Shown piece by piece: positions 1 to 6,445 of a stretch of 14,070 bases of DNA. Source of the DNA: CALGLS01 sp047626155 (GTDB taxonomy: Bacteria; Bacteroidota; Bacteroidia; Chitinophagales; Saprospiraceae). A program made the position numbers and the translations under genes. The notes below the pieces were generated by a model. That model was not told where the DNA came from. It saw only the letters and a program-made list of their open reading frames with translations, and ran no database searches. The first letter of the stretch is position 1. Each line of letters begins with the position of its first letter. The stretch is taken from positions 1 through 14,070 of the forward strand of contig JBLHRR010000155.1 of NCBI GenBank assembly GCA_047626155.1, read 5' to 3'.

Positions 1-23
1 CAAGGGTTTAGGCTTTCGCCCAG

Positions 24-96
<73 letters not shown>

Positions 97-171
97 ATAT
101 TACCATCACACCGTAGTGTGAAATCAACCTGATGATTAGCGATTCATTAATCACTCTATTCGATTGGAATG

Positions 172-179
172 CAAATGTA
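172..179 (-). promoter_or_regulatory. Candidate -7 element (TACATTTG) for the tRNA-fMet gene
   Basis: On the minus strand the word is TACATTTG, matching the Bacteroidota -7 consensus TAnnTTTG. Transcription would begin near position 165, giving a leader of about 70 nt before the tRNA. The leader contains a perfect small hairpin at 106-121, with arms TCACAC/GTGTGA and a CGTA loop, just upstream of the mature 5' end; it may mark a processing point. I see no clear -33 TTG. This is inferred from the motif alone. Confidence 0.4.
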
Positions 180-273
180 GCAGCTATATTATTACTATCC
201 TAATTTATTTTAAAATATTATTGCCTCCTTATTTAATTCAAAGCTTTCACAGCAGCTTTAAGCGGGGATATCA

Positions 274-807
274 TCAAAATACCTTCCGATACAGCACACA
301 ATCCCTCAATCGTTCATTATCTTTTAGCTTCGGATGCACGAACGTTTCCACATAGTCCATCCCTATCTTTTCCATCACTTTGATGGAAGGCGTATTAATT
401 TTTACGGCGACGGAGTAGATTTCGGTTAACGCTAAAGTTTCTCTCGCATAATCCAAACAGGCCTTAGCTCCTTCCGTTGCGTAGCCCTTGCCCCAGGCGG
501 AGGGTTTCAAACGCCAGCCGATATCCACACAGGGCGTAAAGCGGGCTTCATAATCCTGATAGCACAATCCAATGAAGCCGATCATTTCCTGCGTCGCTAA
601 TTCTTCTACAGCAAAGTAACAATACTTCCGCAGATCGCACATTTCTTGCATTCTTTTGCTAAAGCTTGTGGTTTGCTCAGGAGTAGCTGTTGCTGGAAAG
701 TATTCCATAACGAGGGGATCAGAGCTGATGGCAATCATAGCGGTGATGTCTGCTTCGGTCCAGTTTCGGAGCCCGAGGCGTTCCGTTTGAATAAGACTTT
801 TATTCAT
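274..807 (-). CDS. GNAT-family N-acetyltransferase (RimJ/RimL type)
   Basis: This 177-residue protein has the usual single-domain length of the RimJ/RimL-like (Acetyltransf_3) GNAT group. The N-terminus (about 5-20, IQTERLGLRNWTEAD) is the typical first strand and helix of this group. Residues 97-112 contain the acetyl-CoA pyrophosphate-binding motif, seen as WGKGYA at 105-110. Residues 138-150 (NTPSIKVMEKIGM) are the conserved late motif that packs against the cofactor. Such enzymes move an acetyl group from acetyl-CoA to an amine, often a protein N-terminus, an antibiotic or a small metabolite. The substrate cannot be read from sequence. It is cytoplasmic, with no signal peptide. The ATG at 807 gives the family N-terminus directly and no Shine-Dalgarno site is seen. 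The next upstream gene on the same strand ends at 962, with a dispersed repeat copy in the gap. Confidence 0.88.
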   Translation of the reverse strand: MNKSLIQTERLGLRNWTEADITAMIAISSDPLVMEYFPATATPEQTTSFSKRMQEMCDLRKYCYFAVEELATQEMIGFIGLCYQDYEARFTPCVDIGWRLKPSAWGKGYATEGAKACLDYARETLALTEIYSVAVKINTPSIKVMEKIGMDYVETFVHPKLKDNERLRDCVLYRKVF

Positions 808-873
808 GCTAATATTATATACTTAACGATGTTGATCAATCCGTATCACATTACGATCTTCACGCGAAGAGGA

Positions 874-908
874 GGTAACCTTGCGAACCTTCTGCGCCGT
901 TGCGGTAA
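874..908 (-). repeat. Dispersed intergenic repeat, copy R1 (divergent copy)
   Basis: On the minus strand this reads TTACCGCAACGGCGC, the same opening as the other copies. The usual GCTACG doublet is replaced by a different doublet: AAGGTT occurs twice, with a start-to-start spacing of 9. It lies between the dehydrogenase and acetyltransferase genes and is the only copy in minus orientation. Confidence 0.55.
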
Positions 909-961
909 AAAATACACTTGGCGGAACGTCAATTTGCTATCTACCACCAAGCAAAATCACC

Positions 962-2521
962 TCATTCAAAAAACGAAGAAACCTTTCCAGCCACATTTCG
1001 CCCATCTATAGCCGCGCTCACAATACCACCAGCGTAACCCCCACCCTCTCCGCAAGGAAACAAACCATCTACTTCATCATTCATCAAGGTCTCTTTATTT
1101 CGTGGGATCCGCACCGGCGAACTCGTTCTACTTTCTGTTCCAATGACATTAGCACCTTCACCATAAAAGCCTTTCATCTTACGACCAAACTCCATCATTC
1201 CTTTCCGCAAAGACTCATATACCCGTTTTGGCAACAATTCGTGCACGGGAGCTGGAATCAGCCCTGGTATATAAGAAGAGTCGGCCAAATCTTTTGATAC
1301 TTTACCCGCCACAAAATCCGTCATCCGCTGGGCAGGGCCCTTTTGAGAACCATCTCCAATATTAAACATGGCCTGCTCAACAGATTTCTGAAAAGCTAAA
1401 CCGGCAAATACCCCATGCTCCGCAAAGGGTGCATAATCCTTTTCATCAACCGCTGTCACTATTCCGGAGTTCGCATAAGGAGAATCTCTACGGGACAAGG
1501 ACATCCCATTCACTACGATTTCTCCGGGTGCTGTAGCGGCAGGAACTACTAAACCTCCTGGGCACATACAAAAGGAGAAAACCCCCTGCCCTCCTACCTG
1601 ACAAGCCAGGCTATAACTCGCAGCTGGTAAAGCATCTTCTCTTTTACTCTGATTGTATTGCAACTGATCTATCAAAGCCTGAGGGTGCTCTACCCGCACG
1701 CCTAGTGCGAAAGGCTTGGATTCCAAACGAACACCTTTTTTATCTAACAAATAAAATACATCTCTCGCAGAGTGACCTGTTGCTAAAATAACGGCATCAC
1801 TGAAGTGTTCGGTTTCCTCATTCACCACCACCCCTTCTATCTTTTTATTTTTGATAATCAAATCTGTTACATGTGCATCGAAATGAATTTCTCCTCCGTA
1901 TGCTAAGATTGTTTCTCTAATATTAGCTACAATTGTAGGCAATTTGTTAGAACCAATATGCGGATGGGCATCTATCATGATATCTTCCTTGGCACCATGC
2001 TCTACCAGTATCTTTAAAATTTCGTCGATGGAGCCTCTTTTGCCAGAACGGGTATAGAGCTTTCCATCCGAATAAGTACCCGCACCTCCCTCTCCATAGC
2101 AATAATTGGAATGAGGATTCACCTCTCCATATTGTTGAATGGCTTTCAAGTCTCTACGGCGAGCGCGGACATCTTTACCCCGGTCGAATACAATTGGCTG
2201 GATGCCTAAGCTTAGTAATTCGAGTGCCGCAAAATAGCCTGCAGGTCCAGCTCCTACCACAATGACCTTTTTAGTAAAAGTCGCTCCTTCCTTGAGCTGA
2301 TCCAAATAACGAGCCTCAGGAGAATAAACTTCCTCAATAAAAACATTCAGACGTAATCTCACTATTGGTTTTCGCCCCCGCGCATCAACAGAGCGCTTCA
2401 GTAATTTTACAGAAGTAATATTCTCTTTCTTAGCTCCACTAGCCTGCATGGCTCGTTCCGTTACCAATTCTTCATTGGTCGCTTCCGTTGGTGAAAGGTT
2501 AATGTCTACAGTCTTTATCAT
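962..2521 (-). CDS. NAD(P)/FAD-dependent oxidoreductase (COG2509-type FAD-dependent dehydrogenase)
   Basis: The protein has 519 residues from the chosen start. Residues 1-80 form the small N-terminal domain typical of this family (IKTVDINLSPTEATNEE). Residues 86-110 hold the FAD dinucleotide-binding fold: VIVVGAGPAG with the GxGxxG glycines at 90, 92 and 95, ending in a FDRG acidic/basic stretch. A glycine-rich segment (GEGGAGTYSDGKL) follows. The C-terminal FAD-closing motif GEGGGYAGGI is at 491-500. The family is widespread in bacteria, cytoplasmic, and without an assigned substrate; it is only distantly related to glutamate-synthase and squalene-type flavoproteins. The frame stays open upstream to an ATG at 2611, but the start at 2521 is preferred: the family begins here, and a TATCTTTG promoter word lies at 2527-2534, so the upstream ATG would not be in the transcript. 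Confidence 0.88.
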   Translation of the reverse strand: MIKTVDINLSPTEATNEELVTERAMQASGAKKENITSVKLLKRSVDARGRKPIVRLRLNVFIEEVYSPEARYLDQLKEGATFTKKVIVVGAGPAGYFAALELLSLGIQPIVFDRGKDVRARRRDLKAIQQYGEVNPHSNYCYGEGGAGTYSDGKLYTRSGKRGSIDEILKILVEHGAKEDIMIDAHPHIGSNKLPTIVANIRETILAYGGEIHFDAHVTDLIIKNKKIEGVVVNEETEHFSDAVILATGHSARDVFYLLDKKGVRLESKPFALGVRVEHPQALIDQLQYNQSKREDALPAASYSLACQVGGQGVFSFCMCPGGLVVPAATAPGEIVVNGMSLSRRDSPYANSGIVTAVDEKDYAPFAEHGVFAGLAFQKSVEQAMFNIGDGSQKGPAQRMTDFVAGKVSKDLADSSYIPGLIPAPVHELLPKRVYESLRKGMMEFGRKMKGFYGEGANVIGTESRTSSPVRIPRNKETLMNDEVDGLFPCGEGGGYAGGIVSAAIDGRNVAGKVSSFFE

Positions 2522-2526
2522 GGGTG

Positions 2527-2534
2527 CAAAGATA
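2527..2534 (-). promoter_or_regulatory. -7 promoter element (TATCTTTG) immediately before the dehydrogenase start
   Basis: On the minus strand TATCTTTG matches TAnnTTTG exactly and ends 5 nt before the ATG at 2521. Bacteroidota RNA polymerase normally starts a few nucleotides downstream of this word. The mRNA would then begin at or within a few bases of the start codon, making it leaderless or nearly so. No convincing -33 TTG is present at the usual 19-21 nt spacing. Confidence 0.5.
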
Positions 2535-2539
2535 GTTGA

Positions 2540-2704
2540 GGTTTCGATAAGGAGGTAGTAAAGATTTGCAAAAATAATTTTACGGTATATGAAACGCTTG
2601 TTGAGCAACAAGGCTACCGAATATTTAAGGATGAATATGATGGAGTTGCCATCATATATGAAGGCATTTTAAAGGAGTACAAGTCTTTTCTTTTAAGGAA
2701 CTAG
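2540..2704 (+). pseudogene. Possible remnant of a coding sequence (54 codons, no start codon)
   Basis: Between a TGA at 2537 and a TAG at 2702 the plus strand has an open frame of 54 codons with protein-like composition (for example YETLVEQQGYRIFKDEYDG, ending FLLRN). It has no ATG, GTG or TTG, so it cannot be translated as it stands. It lies in a gap between two minus-strand genes, next to repeat copy R2. It could be the C-terminal tail of a gene lost by deletion, or chance. I recognise no family. Its 5' part overlaps the promoter region of the dehydrogenase. Confidence 0.28.
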
Positions 2705-2711
2705 GAGGGGA

Positions 2712-2754
2712 GGTAACCGCTACGACGCTACGAAAAGCGCTACGTTTTTTTCAC
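2712..2754 (+). repeat. Dispersed intergenic repeat, copy R2
   Basis: It opens with GGTAACCG and then carries three identical CGCTACG units at unequal spacing, followed by a T-run and TTCAC. In this copy even the first unit, CGCAACG elsewhere, is CGCTACG. A short AT-rich tract with TGATTA/TAATCA palindromic arms follows at 2768-2781. It lies in the gap downstream of the HU-CCDC81/SPOR gene. Confidence 0.75.
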
Positions 2755-2797
2755 GCGATCAAGGGACTGATTAACTAATCAACCAAACCTCCAATCG

Positions 2798-3823
2798 TTA
2801 CTTTCTCAAGACCCAAGCCTTCTTATTGATCTTCTTCCGAACCAACTTCAAAGCTCTATCAATGTCACCTTCTTTTTCATAGGAAAGTTGGACGCCCACC
2901 CGGGTGAGACCACGCTTTTGATCCTGATAAGCATCATAGCCAAGGCCATAGATTTGTTCAACAGTACTTCGCACTCCTGCTTTTTTACTAAAAGCACCAA
3001 TGATGATCACGCATTCTTTACCGGCAGGGGCATAAGTCGCAGCTTCTGTTTCTATAGGCTCTTCAATCTCGTTTTCCGGAACAATGATTTCTTCTTTTTC
3101 CTGAACCGGCTTATGTCGATCTTCTTTATTTCGAAGCATACTTCCGATCCCAGCATGTTCCATCTCCGGTTTCTGATTGAGTCGGGTTTCCAATACAGGA
3201 AGCTTTTGAATCTCTCCTGCAATATCCGCATTACTAACTGGGCTGATAAAATATAACGAGACCGCAATGGAAACGACAGCACAACCGATCACAATCGGCA
3301 GCGCAGTTTGTACCCAACGAGCCATTGTTCTGGTTTTACCTACCATTTTCTTTTCTGCAACCGGAGTTGGCGCATCACTTACCTGCTCTGCTTCACGAGA
3401 ACGAAGGATGGGGTAAAACTGAATAGGCGGTAGCCCATAAGTATCTTTATTGAAGTTGGTGTTCTCTTGTAAAAATTGAAGCTTTCGTTCGTAGTTTTTG
3501 TACAGACGTCCTACTTTAGGAAACAAGACAATCTCGCCCCTATCTAATGCCTCGTTCATCCCTTCAATGAAATTCTTAATGACCAAAATCGCTTCATCAC
3601 CTGTCAAATCAAACGTAGTACGAACGAAATGTTCCAACACACCATCGTTGGTGGTCAGTCGTTCATTCAAAACCAAAGCCTTGGAAGGAGGATAGATAAT
3701 GCCCTGTACATAATCAATGGAAGCTGGGTTGTAGGAACCAACTAAGCCACCGAAATCCGGAAAGATGACGGTATCCTGTTGAAACAACAGGGTATAGATA
3801 TGAGGGGCAAGGTCCAGGTTCAT
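2798..3823 (-). CDS. HU-CCDC81 domain and SPOR domain membrane protein
   Basis: This 341-residue protein has three parts. Residues 1-135 match the paired bacterial HU-CCDC81 domains of Bacteroidota (IYTLLFQQDTVIFPDFGGLV at the N-terminus; a second module around 65-115 with LDRGEIVLFPKVGRL). Residues 171-193 form one transmembrane helix (ALPIVIGCAVVSIAVSLYF) preceded by a basic stretch. An acidic, proline-containing linker follows. Residues 268-341 form a SPOR domain (VIIIGAFSKKAGV, ending KAWVLRK). SPOR domains bind glycan strands lacking stem peptides, which are enriched at division septa. HU-fold domains commonly bind DNA, though this subfamily is less certain. The implied topology is HU-like domains in the cytoplasm and SPOR in the periplasm, suggesting a link between the division site and an intracellular partner. 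The ATG at 3823 gives the standard family N-terminus. It appears to be a single-gene unit with 276-289 bp gaps on each side. Confidence 0.9.
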   Translation of the reverse strand: MNLDLAPHIYTLLFQQDTVIFPDFGGLVGSYNPASIDYVQGIIYPPSKALVLNERLTTNDGVLEHFVRTTFDLTGDEAILVIKNFIEGMNEALDRGEIVLFPKVGRLYKNYERKLQFLQENTNFNKDTYGLPPIQFYPILRSREAEQVSDAPTPVAEKKMVGKTRTMARWVQTALPIVIGCAVVSIAVSLYFISPVSNADIAGEIQKLPVLETRLNQKPEMEHAGIGSMLRNKEDRHKPVQEKEEIIVPENEIEEPIETEAATYAPAGKECVIIIGAFSKKAGVRSTVEQIYGLGYDAYQDQKRGLTRVGVQLSYEKEGDIDRALKLVRKKINKKAWVLRK

Positions 3824-4112
3824 TGTTTTTGTTTCTAGTCTTTGTTCCTTCTTAAGGTTATTCCTTATCTTAAAAAAGGTCTATTATTAGAACTGTAGCA
3901 ATTGTAAATTTAGCATTTTTCTTAATTCATAGGGTATACTTTTGAACTTTTGGAATAAATTAACGGACTAAGTACTAATACATCTAAAGCAAAACCAGGC
4001 ATTAACCATACTTAATTTACTGATTAACAAACTATTAGCTAAATTAGACTTCTGATTAAAAATGGATATAAGTTCTACCATTTAACGATCCTATAAGGTC
4101 ATTCAAAACGTC
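3824..4112. other. AT-rich intergenic stretch, nothing recognised
   Basis: These 289 bases separate two minus-strand genes. I see no convincing open frame, tRNA, hairpin terminator or dispersed repeat copy. A TACTTTTG word on the plus strand near 3943 fits the -7 consensus but has no gene after it, so it is probably chance in AT-rich sequence. The stretch presumably holds the promoter of the HU-CCDC81/SPOR gene. Confidence 0.6.
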
Positions 4113-4895
4113 TTATTCTCCTTTAAAATCAGCAGGGCGCTTCTCAATAAAGGCAGTTGCCCCTTCTACAAAATCAGCGGTGTTAGATGTTTTTCCAAAA
4201 TACTCCACTTCATAATCGAAACCATCATTACCTGGCTCGAAATATTTATTGACACAGTTGATGACATTAGCTACGGCAATCGGGGCCTTTTGTTTTATTT
4301 TTCCAAGGATTTCCAATGCTTTAGCCACTTCCTCTCCCTGAGGAACGACATGGTTGGCTAAGCCCAAACGATGTGCTTCATCAGCCCGCAACATATCTCC
4401 GGTGGTCAATATTTCCATTGCTTTTCCTTTCCCAATCAATTGGATCAAACGCTGTGTTCCACCGTAACCAGGAATGATTCCGAGGTTCACTTCTGGTTGC
4501 CCAAATTTCGCCTTCTCCCCTGCTACGCGCATGTGACAAGCCATTGCCAATTCACAACCACCTCCAAGTGCAAAGCCATTGACCGCTGCGATTACCGGCA
4601 CATGAAATCGTTCTATTAAAAAGAAAACATCCTGTCCCCGTTTAGCAACTTTAGCCGCTCCTTCTGGACCAAAGTCTAGAAACTCTTTAATGTCAGCCCC
4701 CGCTACAAAAGCACGATCTCCCGCTCCTGTAACAATAACTCCACGCAAGCCTTTCCGAGCTGGCCCATCGACACTAAAAAATTGATTAAGCTCTGTAAAG
4801 GTCTGAACATTCAAAGCATTCAAAGCCTTCTCTCTATTGATGGTTACAGTAACAATGTTGTCTTCTTCTGTAACTAATAAATTTTGGTATTCCAT
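4113..4895 (-). CDS. Enoyl-CoA hydratase/isomerase family protein (crotonase)
   Basis: The 260-residue length is that of a single-domain crotonase. The two oxyanion-hole segments are visible: AFVAGADIKEF around 62-72 and NGFALGGGCE at 106-115. Both glutamates used by true enoyl-CoA hydratases are present: E115 in GGGCE and E135 in FGQPE. This favours hydration of a trans-2-enoyl-CoA to 3-hydroxyacyl-CoA over isomerase or decarboxylase activity. IPGYGGTQRL follows at 141-150, as in short-chain hydratases. It is cytoplasmic, in fatty-acid or branched-chain amino-acid breakdown or a butyryl-CoA route. No other beta-oxidation gene lies nearby, so the pathway cannot be narrowed. The glycosyltransferase ends 108 bp upstream on the same strand, with repeat copy R3 between them. 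Confidence 0.92.
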   Translation of the reverse strand: MEYQNLLVTEEDNIVTVTINREKALNALNVQTFTELNQFFSVDGPARKGLRGVIVTGAGDRAFVAGADIKEFLDFGPEGAAKVAKRGQDVFFLIERFHVPVIAAVNGFALGGGCELAMACHMRVAGEKAKFGQPEVNLGIIPGYGGTQRLIQLIGKGKAMEILTTGDMLRADEAHRLGLANHVVPQGEEVAKALEILGKIKQKAPIAVANVINCVNKYFEPGNDGFDYEVEYFGKTSNTADFVEGATAFIEKRPADFKGE

Positions 4896-4927
4896 TATTG
4901 TAAGTTTATTGTTTATTTTTTTATTTG

Positions 4928-4962
4928 TACCCGCAACGACGCTACGAAGACGCTACGTTTTC
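4928..4962 (+). repeat. Dispersed intergenic repeat, copy R3
   Basis: It contains CGCAACGA, then a perfect 9-base doublet GACGCTACG separated by AA, then TTTTC. Its right half can fold: GAAGACG and CGTTTTC pair around a CTA loop with one G-T wobble. A further inverted repeat, CCACTA/TAGTGG, follows at 4963-4986. It lies between two minus-strand genes. Confidence 0.8.
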
Positions 4963-5003
4963 CCACTATCGTATTTCACTTAGTGGTAATTTTTCATTTT
5001 CAA

Positions 5004-6149
5004 TTAACCTTCTTTCAACACCTCTCCAAACACCCGATACATATTCTCCACATAAGCTTCCTCCGTAAATAATTCAGATGCTTTCAAAAACCCGCGATGT
5101 CCCATCACTGGAATATCCTCTGGGTGGCGCAGGAAGTAGCGCATACAACTTGCCAATTGCTCCTCCCCTCCTTCAAACAAAAACCCATCTTCTCCCTGAG
5201 TAATTAGCTCCGGTGTAGCCCCACTGTTATAACCGATGACTGGTTTGGCGAAAGCCATTGCTTCTACAGTTACCCGCCCCATAGCTTCTTGTGCGGAACA
5301 CATCAGTACCACATCCGATTGCTTGTAAGCTTCGTCAGGTTGGGCAAGGTAACCAGCAAAAATGACCTGATCTGTTAAATCATTTTTGACACAGTAGTTT
5401 TTCAGCTTCTTTTCATACAATCGGCGACCTTTTCCAACAATCAGTAACCGCGCGTCGGGGTATTCCTTTGCCACCTGATGGAAGGCTTTCAATGCCAATC
5501 CCTGTTTCTTTGTCGGATGTAACATCCCAATGATGAGAAAAGTAATGGTACTGCCATCTCGGGGAAGCATGGCAGTGTCTTCTATCTTTTTAAAATGAGA
5601 TTTCCTAGCCACTCCGTTGTAAATCAAGGAAGTAGGAATCTCGTGATCTCCTATAACTTCTTTTCTAATTGCTTTTGAGATCACAATGACTCGTTCTGCT
5701 TTAGCTAACCATGTATACAACTCTCTTCTACCAGGGAAAAATCGGAGATCGTAATCCTGTCGGCCAAATTCTCGGATGTGCCAGACATGGGGTATTTTCA
5801 AGGCTTCTGCCAAATAAGCGCCCATCGGTAGTACCGAACTATTGGTATGAATAACATCCGGCTTCACTTTTTCAACAGCCTCCACCAATTCTTTAAAAAT
5901 GGCCTTATTCTTTAAATAGCCAAAAGGCAATTTCCAATAAGATGGAAATAAAAAAGTAGCGGCCCAATTTTCATATTTATGGACCTCATACGGAATCGTC
6001 TTCGCACGAAGGGCATCCGTAAAGGGTCCCTCTTTGGGACACCATACCATAACCTGCACCCCTCGCTGTCGCATGCCACTAACCAAAGCCAACAAAGAAC
6101 GGTTTGCTCCGAGCATGGCTCCATAATGTGAGAGGAATAATATTTTCAT
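5004..6149 (-). CDS. Glycosyltransferase family 4 (GT-B fold)
   Basis: The protein has 381 residues from the chosen start. The N-terminal half begins MKILFLSHYGAMLGANRSL, the acceptor-side Rossmann start of GT4 enzymes with the glycine-rich loop; DVIHTNSS (98-105) follows. The C-terminal half is the donor-binding domain: FLIIGMLHPTKKQG (204-217) carries the lysine expected to contact the nucleotide-sugar phosphate, and LLIVGKG (235-241) is the next strand. The EX7E motif is E288 to E296 (QEAMGRVTVEAM), followed by KPVIGYNSGATPE. Such enzymes move a sugar from a nucleotide sugar with retention of configuration, in lipopolysaccharide, capsule or glycolipid synthesis. It has no signal peptide and is probably cytoplasmic or membrane-associated. 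No other envelope-glycan gene adjoins it. An in-frame ATG at 6200 exists but lies within the promoter word. Confidence 0.92.
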   Translation of the reverse strand: MKILFLSHYGAMLGANRSLLALVSGMRQRGVQVMVWCPKEGPFTDALRAKTIPYEVHKYENWAATFLFPSYWKLPFGYLKNKAIFKELVEAVEKVKPDVIHTNSSVLPMGAYLAEALKIPHVWHIREFGRQDYDLRFFPGRRELYTWLAKAERVIVISKAIRKEVIGDHEIPTSLIYNGVARKSHFKKIEDTAMLPRDGSTITFLIIGMLHPTKKQGLALKAFHQVAKEYPDARLLIVGKGRRLYEKKLKNYCVKNDLTDQVIFAGYLAQPDEAYKQSDVVLMCSAQEAMGRVTVEAMAFAKPVIGYNSGATPELITQGEDGFLFEGGEEQLASCMRYFLRHPEDIPVMGHRGFLKASELFTEEAYVENMYRVFGEVLKEG

Positions 6150-6197
6150 AAATCTATGGTATACTGGCTTGTCTATTACACAAAAAAGGGTTTGGCA

Positions 6198-6205
6198 CAA
6201 AAATA
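6198..6205 (-). promoter_or_regulatory. -7 promoter element (TATTTTTG) for the glycosyltransferase gene
   Basis: The minus strand reads TATTTTTG, an exact TAnnTTTG match. Transcription would start near 6192, leaving a leader of about 43 nt before the ATG at 6149. A TTTT tract about 20 nt upstream is a weak -33 candidate. The element excludes the ATG at 6200 as a start, which helps place the gene's true N-terminus. Confidence 0.5.
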
Positions 6206-6247
6206 CTTAGAAGCTTGCTAAAAGTAGCTTTTATTCATAATGAAAAT

Positions 6248-6255
6248 TAACTTTG
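6248..6255 (+). promoter_or_regulatory. Candidate -7 element (TAACTTTG) for the sialidase gene
   Basis: TAACTTTG matches TAnnTTTG on the plus strand, diverging from the glycosyltransferase promoter about 43 bp away. If used, the sialidase mRNA would have a leader of about 185 nt containing repeat copy R4. A second possible signal, TATAAT at 6406-6411 with TTTG at 6383-6386, lies closer to the gene but fits the Bacteroidota consensus less well. Confidence 0.35.
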
Positions 6256-6331
6256 CTTTTCCTAAAGAAGGCACTAAATGATTTCATTTGGTGGAACAGA
6301 GTAAATTGGCGTTCCTCCTATCGTATTTTTT

Positions 6332-6362
6332 CACCGCAACGGCGATACGAGCGATACGTTAA
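6332..6362 (+). repeat. Dispersed intergenic repeat, copy R4
   Basis: It opens CACCGCAACG and carries the doublet GCGATACG, A, GCGATACG. The doublet word differs from GCTACG in other copies, but the two halves match exactly. TCGTAT just upstream (6321-6326) can pair with ATACGA inside the repeat. It lies between divergent genes, 84 nt before the sialidase start. Confidence 0.7.
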
Positions 6363-6445
6363 TTCTCCTTTACTAGAAAACGTTTGGTACTATTCGCACC
6401 GTTGCTATAATTATGACGATTCAAAACTCAAAACTGATTCCCATT

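Noticed and set aside
224..230. Perfect Shine-Dalgarno-like AAGGAGG on the minus strand
   Set aside because: No start codon or open frame follows; stops come within a few codons, so it is probably chance.
2522..2611. N-terminal extension of the FAD-dependent dehydrogenase (ATG at 2611)
   Set aside because: The added 30 residues are unlike the family N-terminus, and an exact -7 promoter word lies inside them.
4963..4986. CCACTA/TAGTGG hairpin as terminator of the glycosyltransferase
   Set aside because: On the minus strand it is followed by GAAAAC rather than a T-run.
6150..6200. N-terminal extension of the glycosyltransferase (ATG at 6200)
   Set aside because: The upstream ATG falls in the TATTTTTG promoter word, and GT4 enzymes normally begin at the MKILFLSH start.
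6240..6281. 13-codon open frame (MKINFAFPKEGTK) before the sialidase
   Set aside because: It overlaps the candidate promoter, is very short, and has no leader-peptide or attenuator features.
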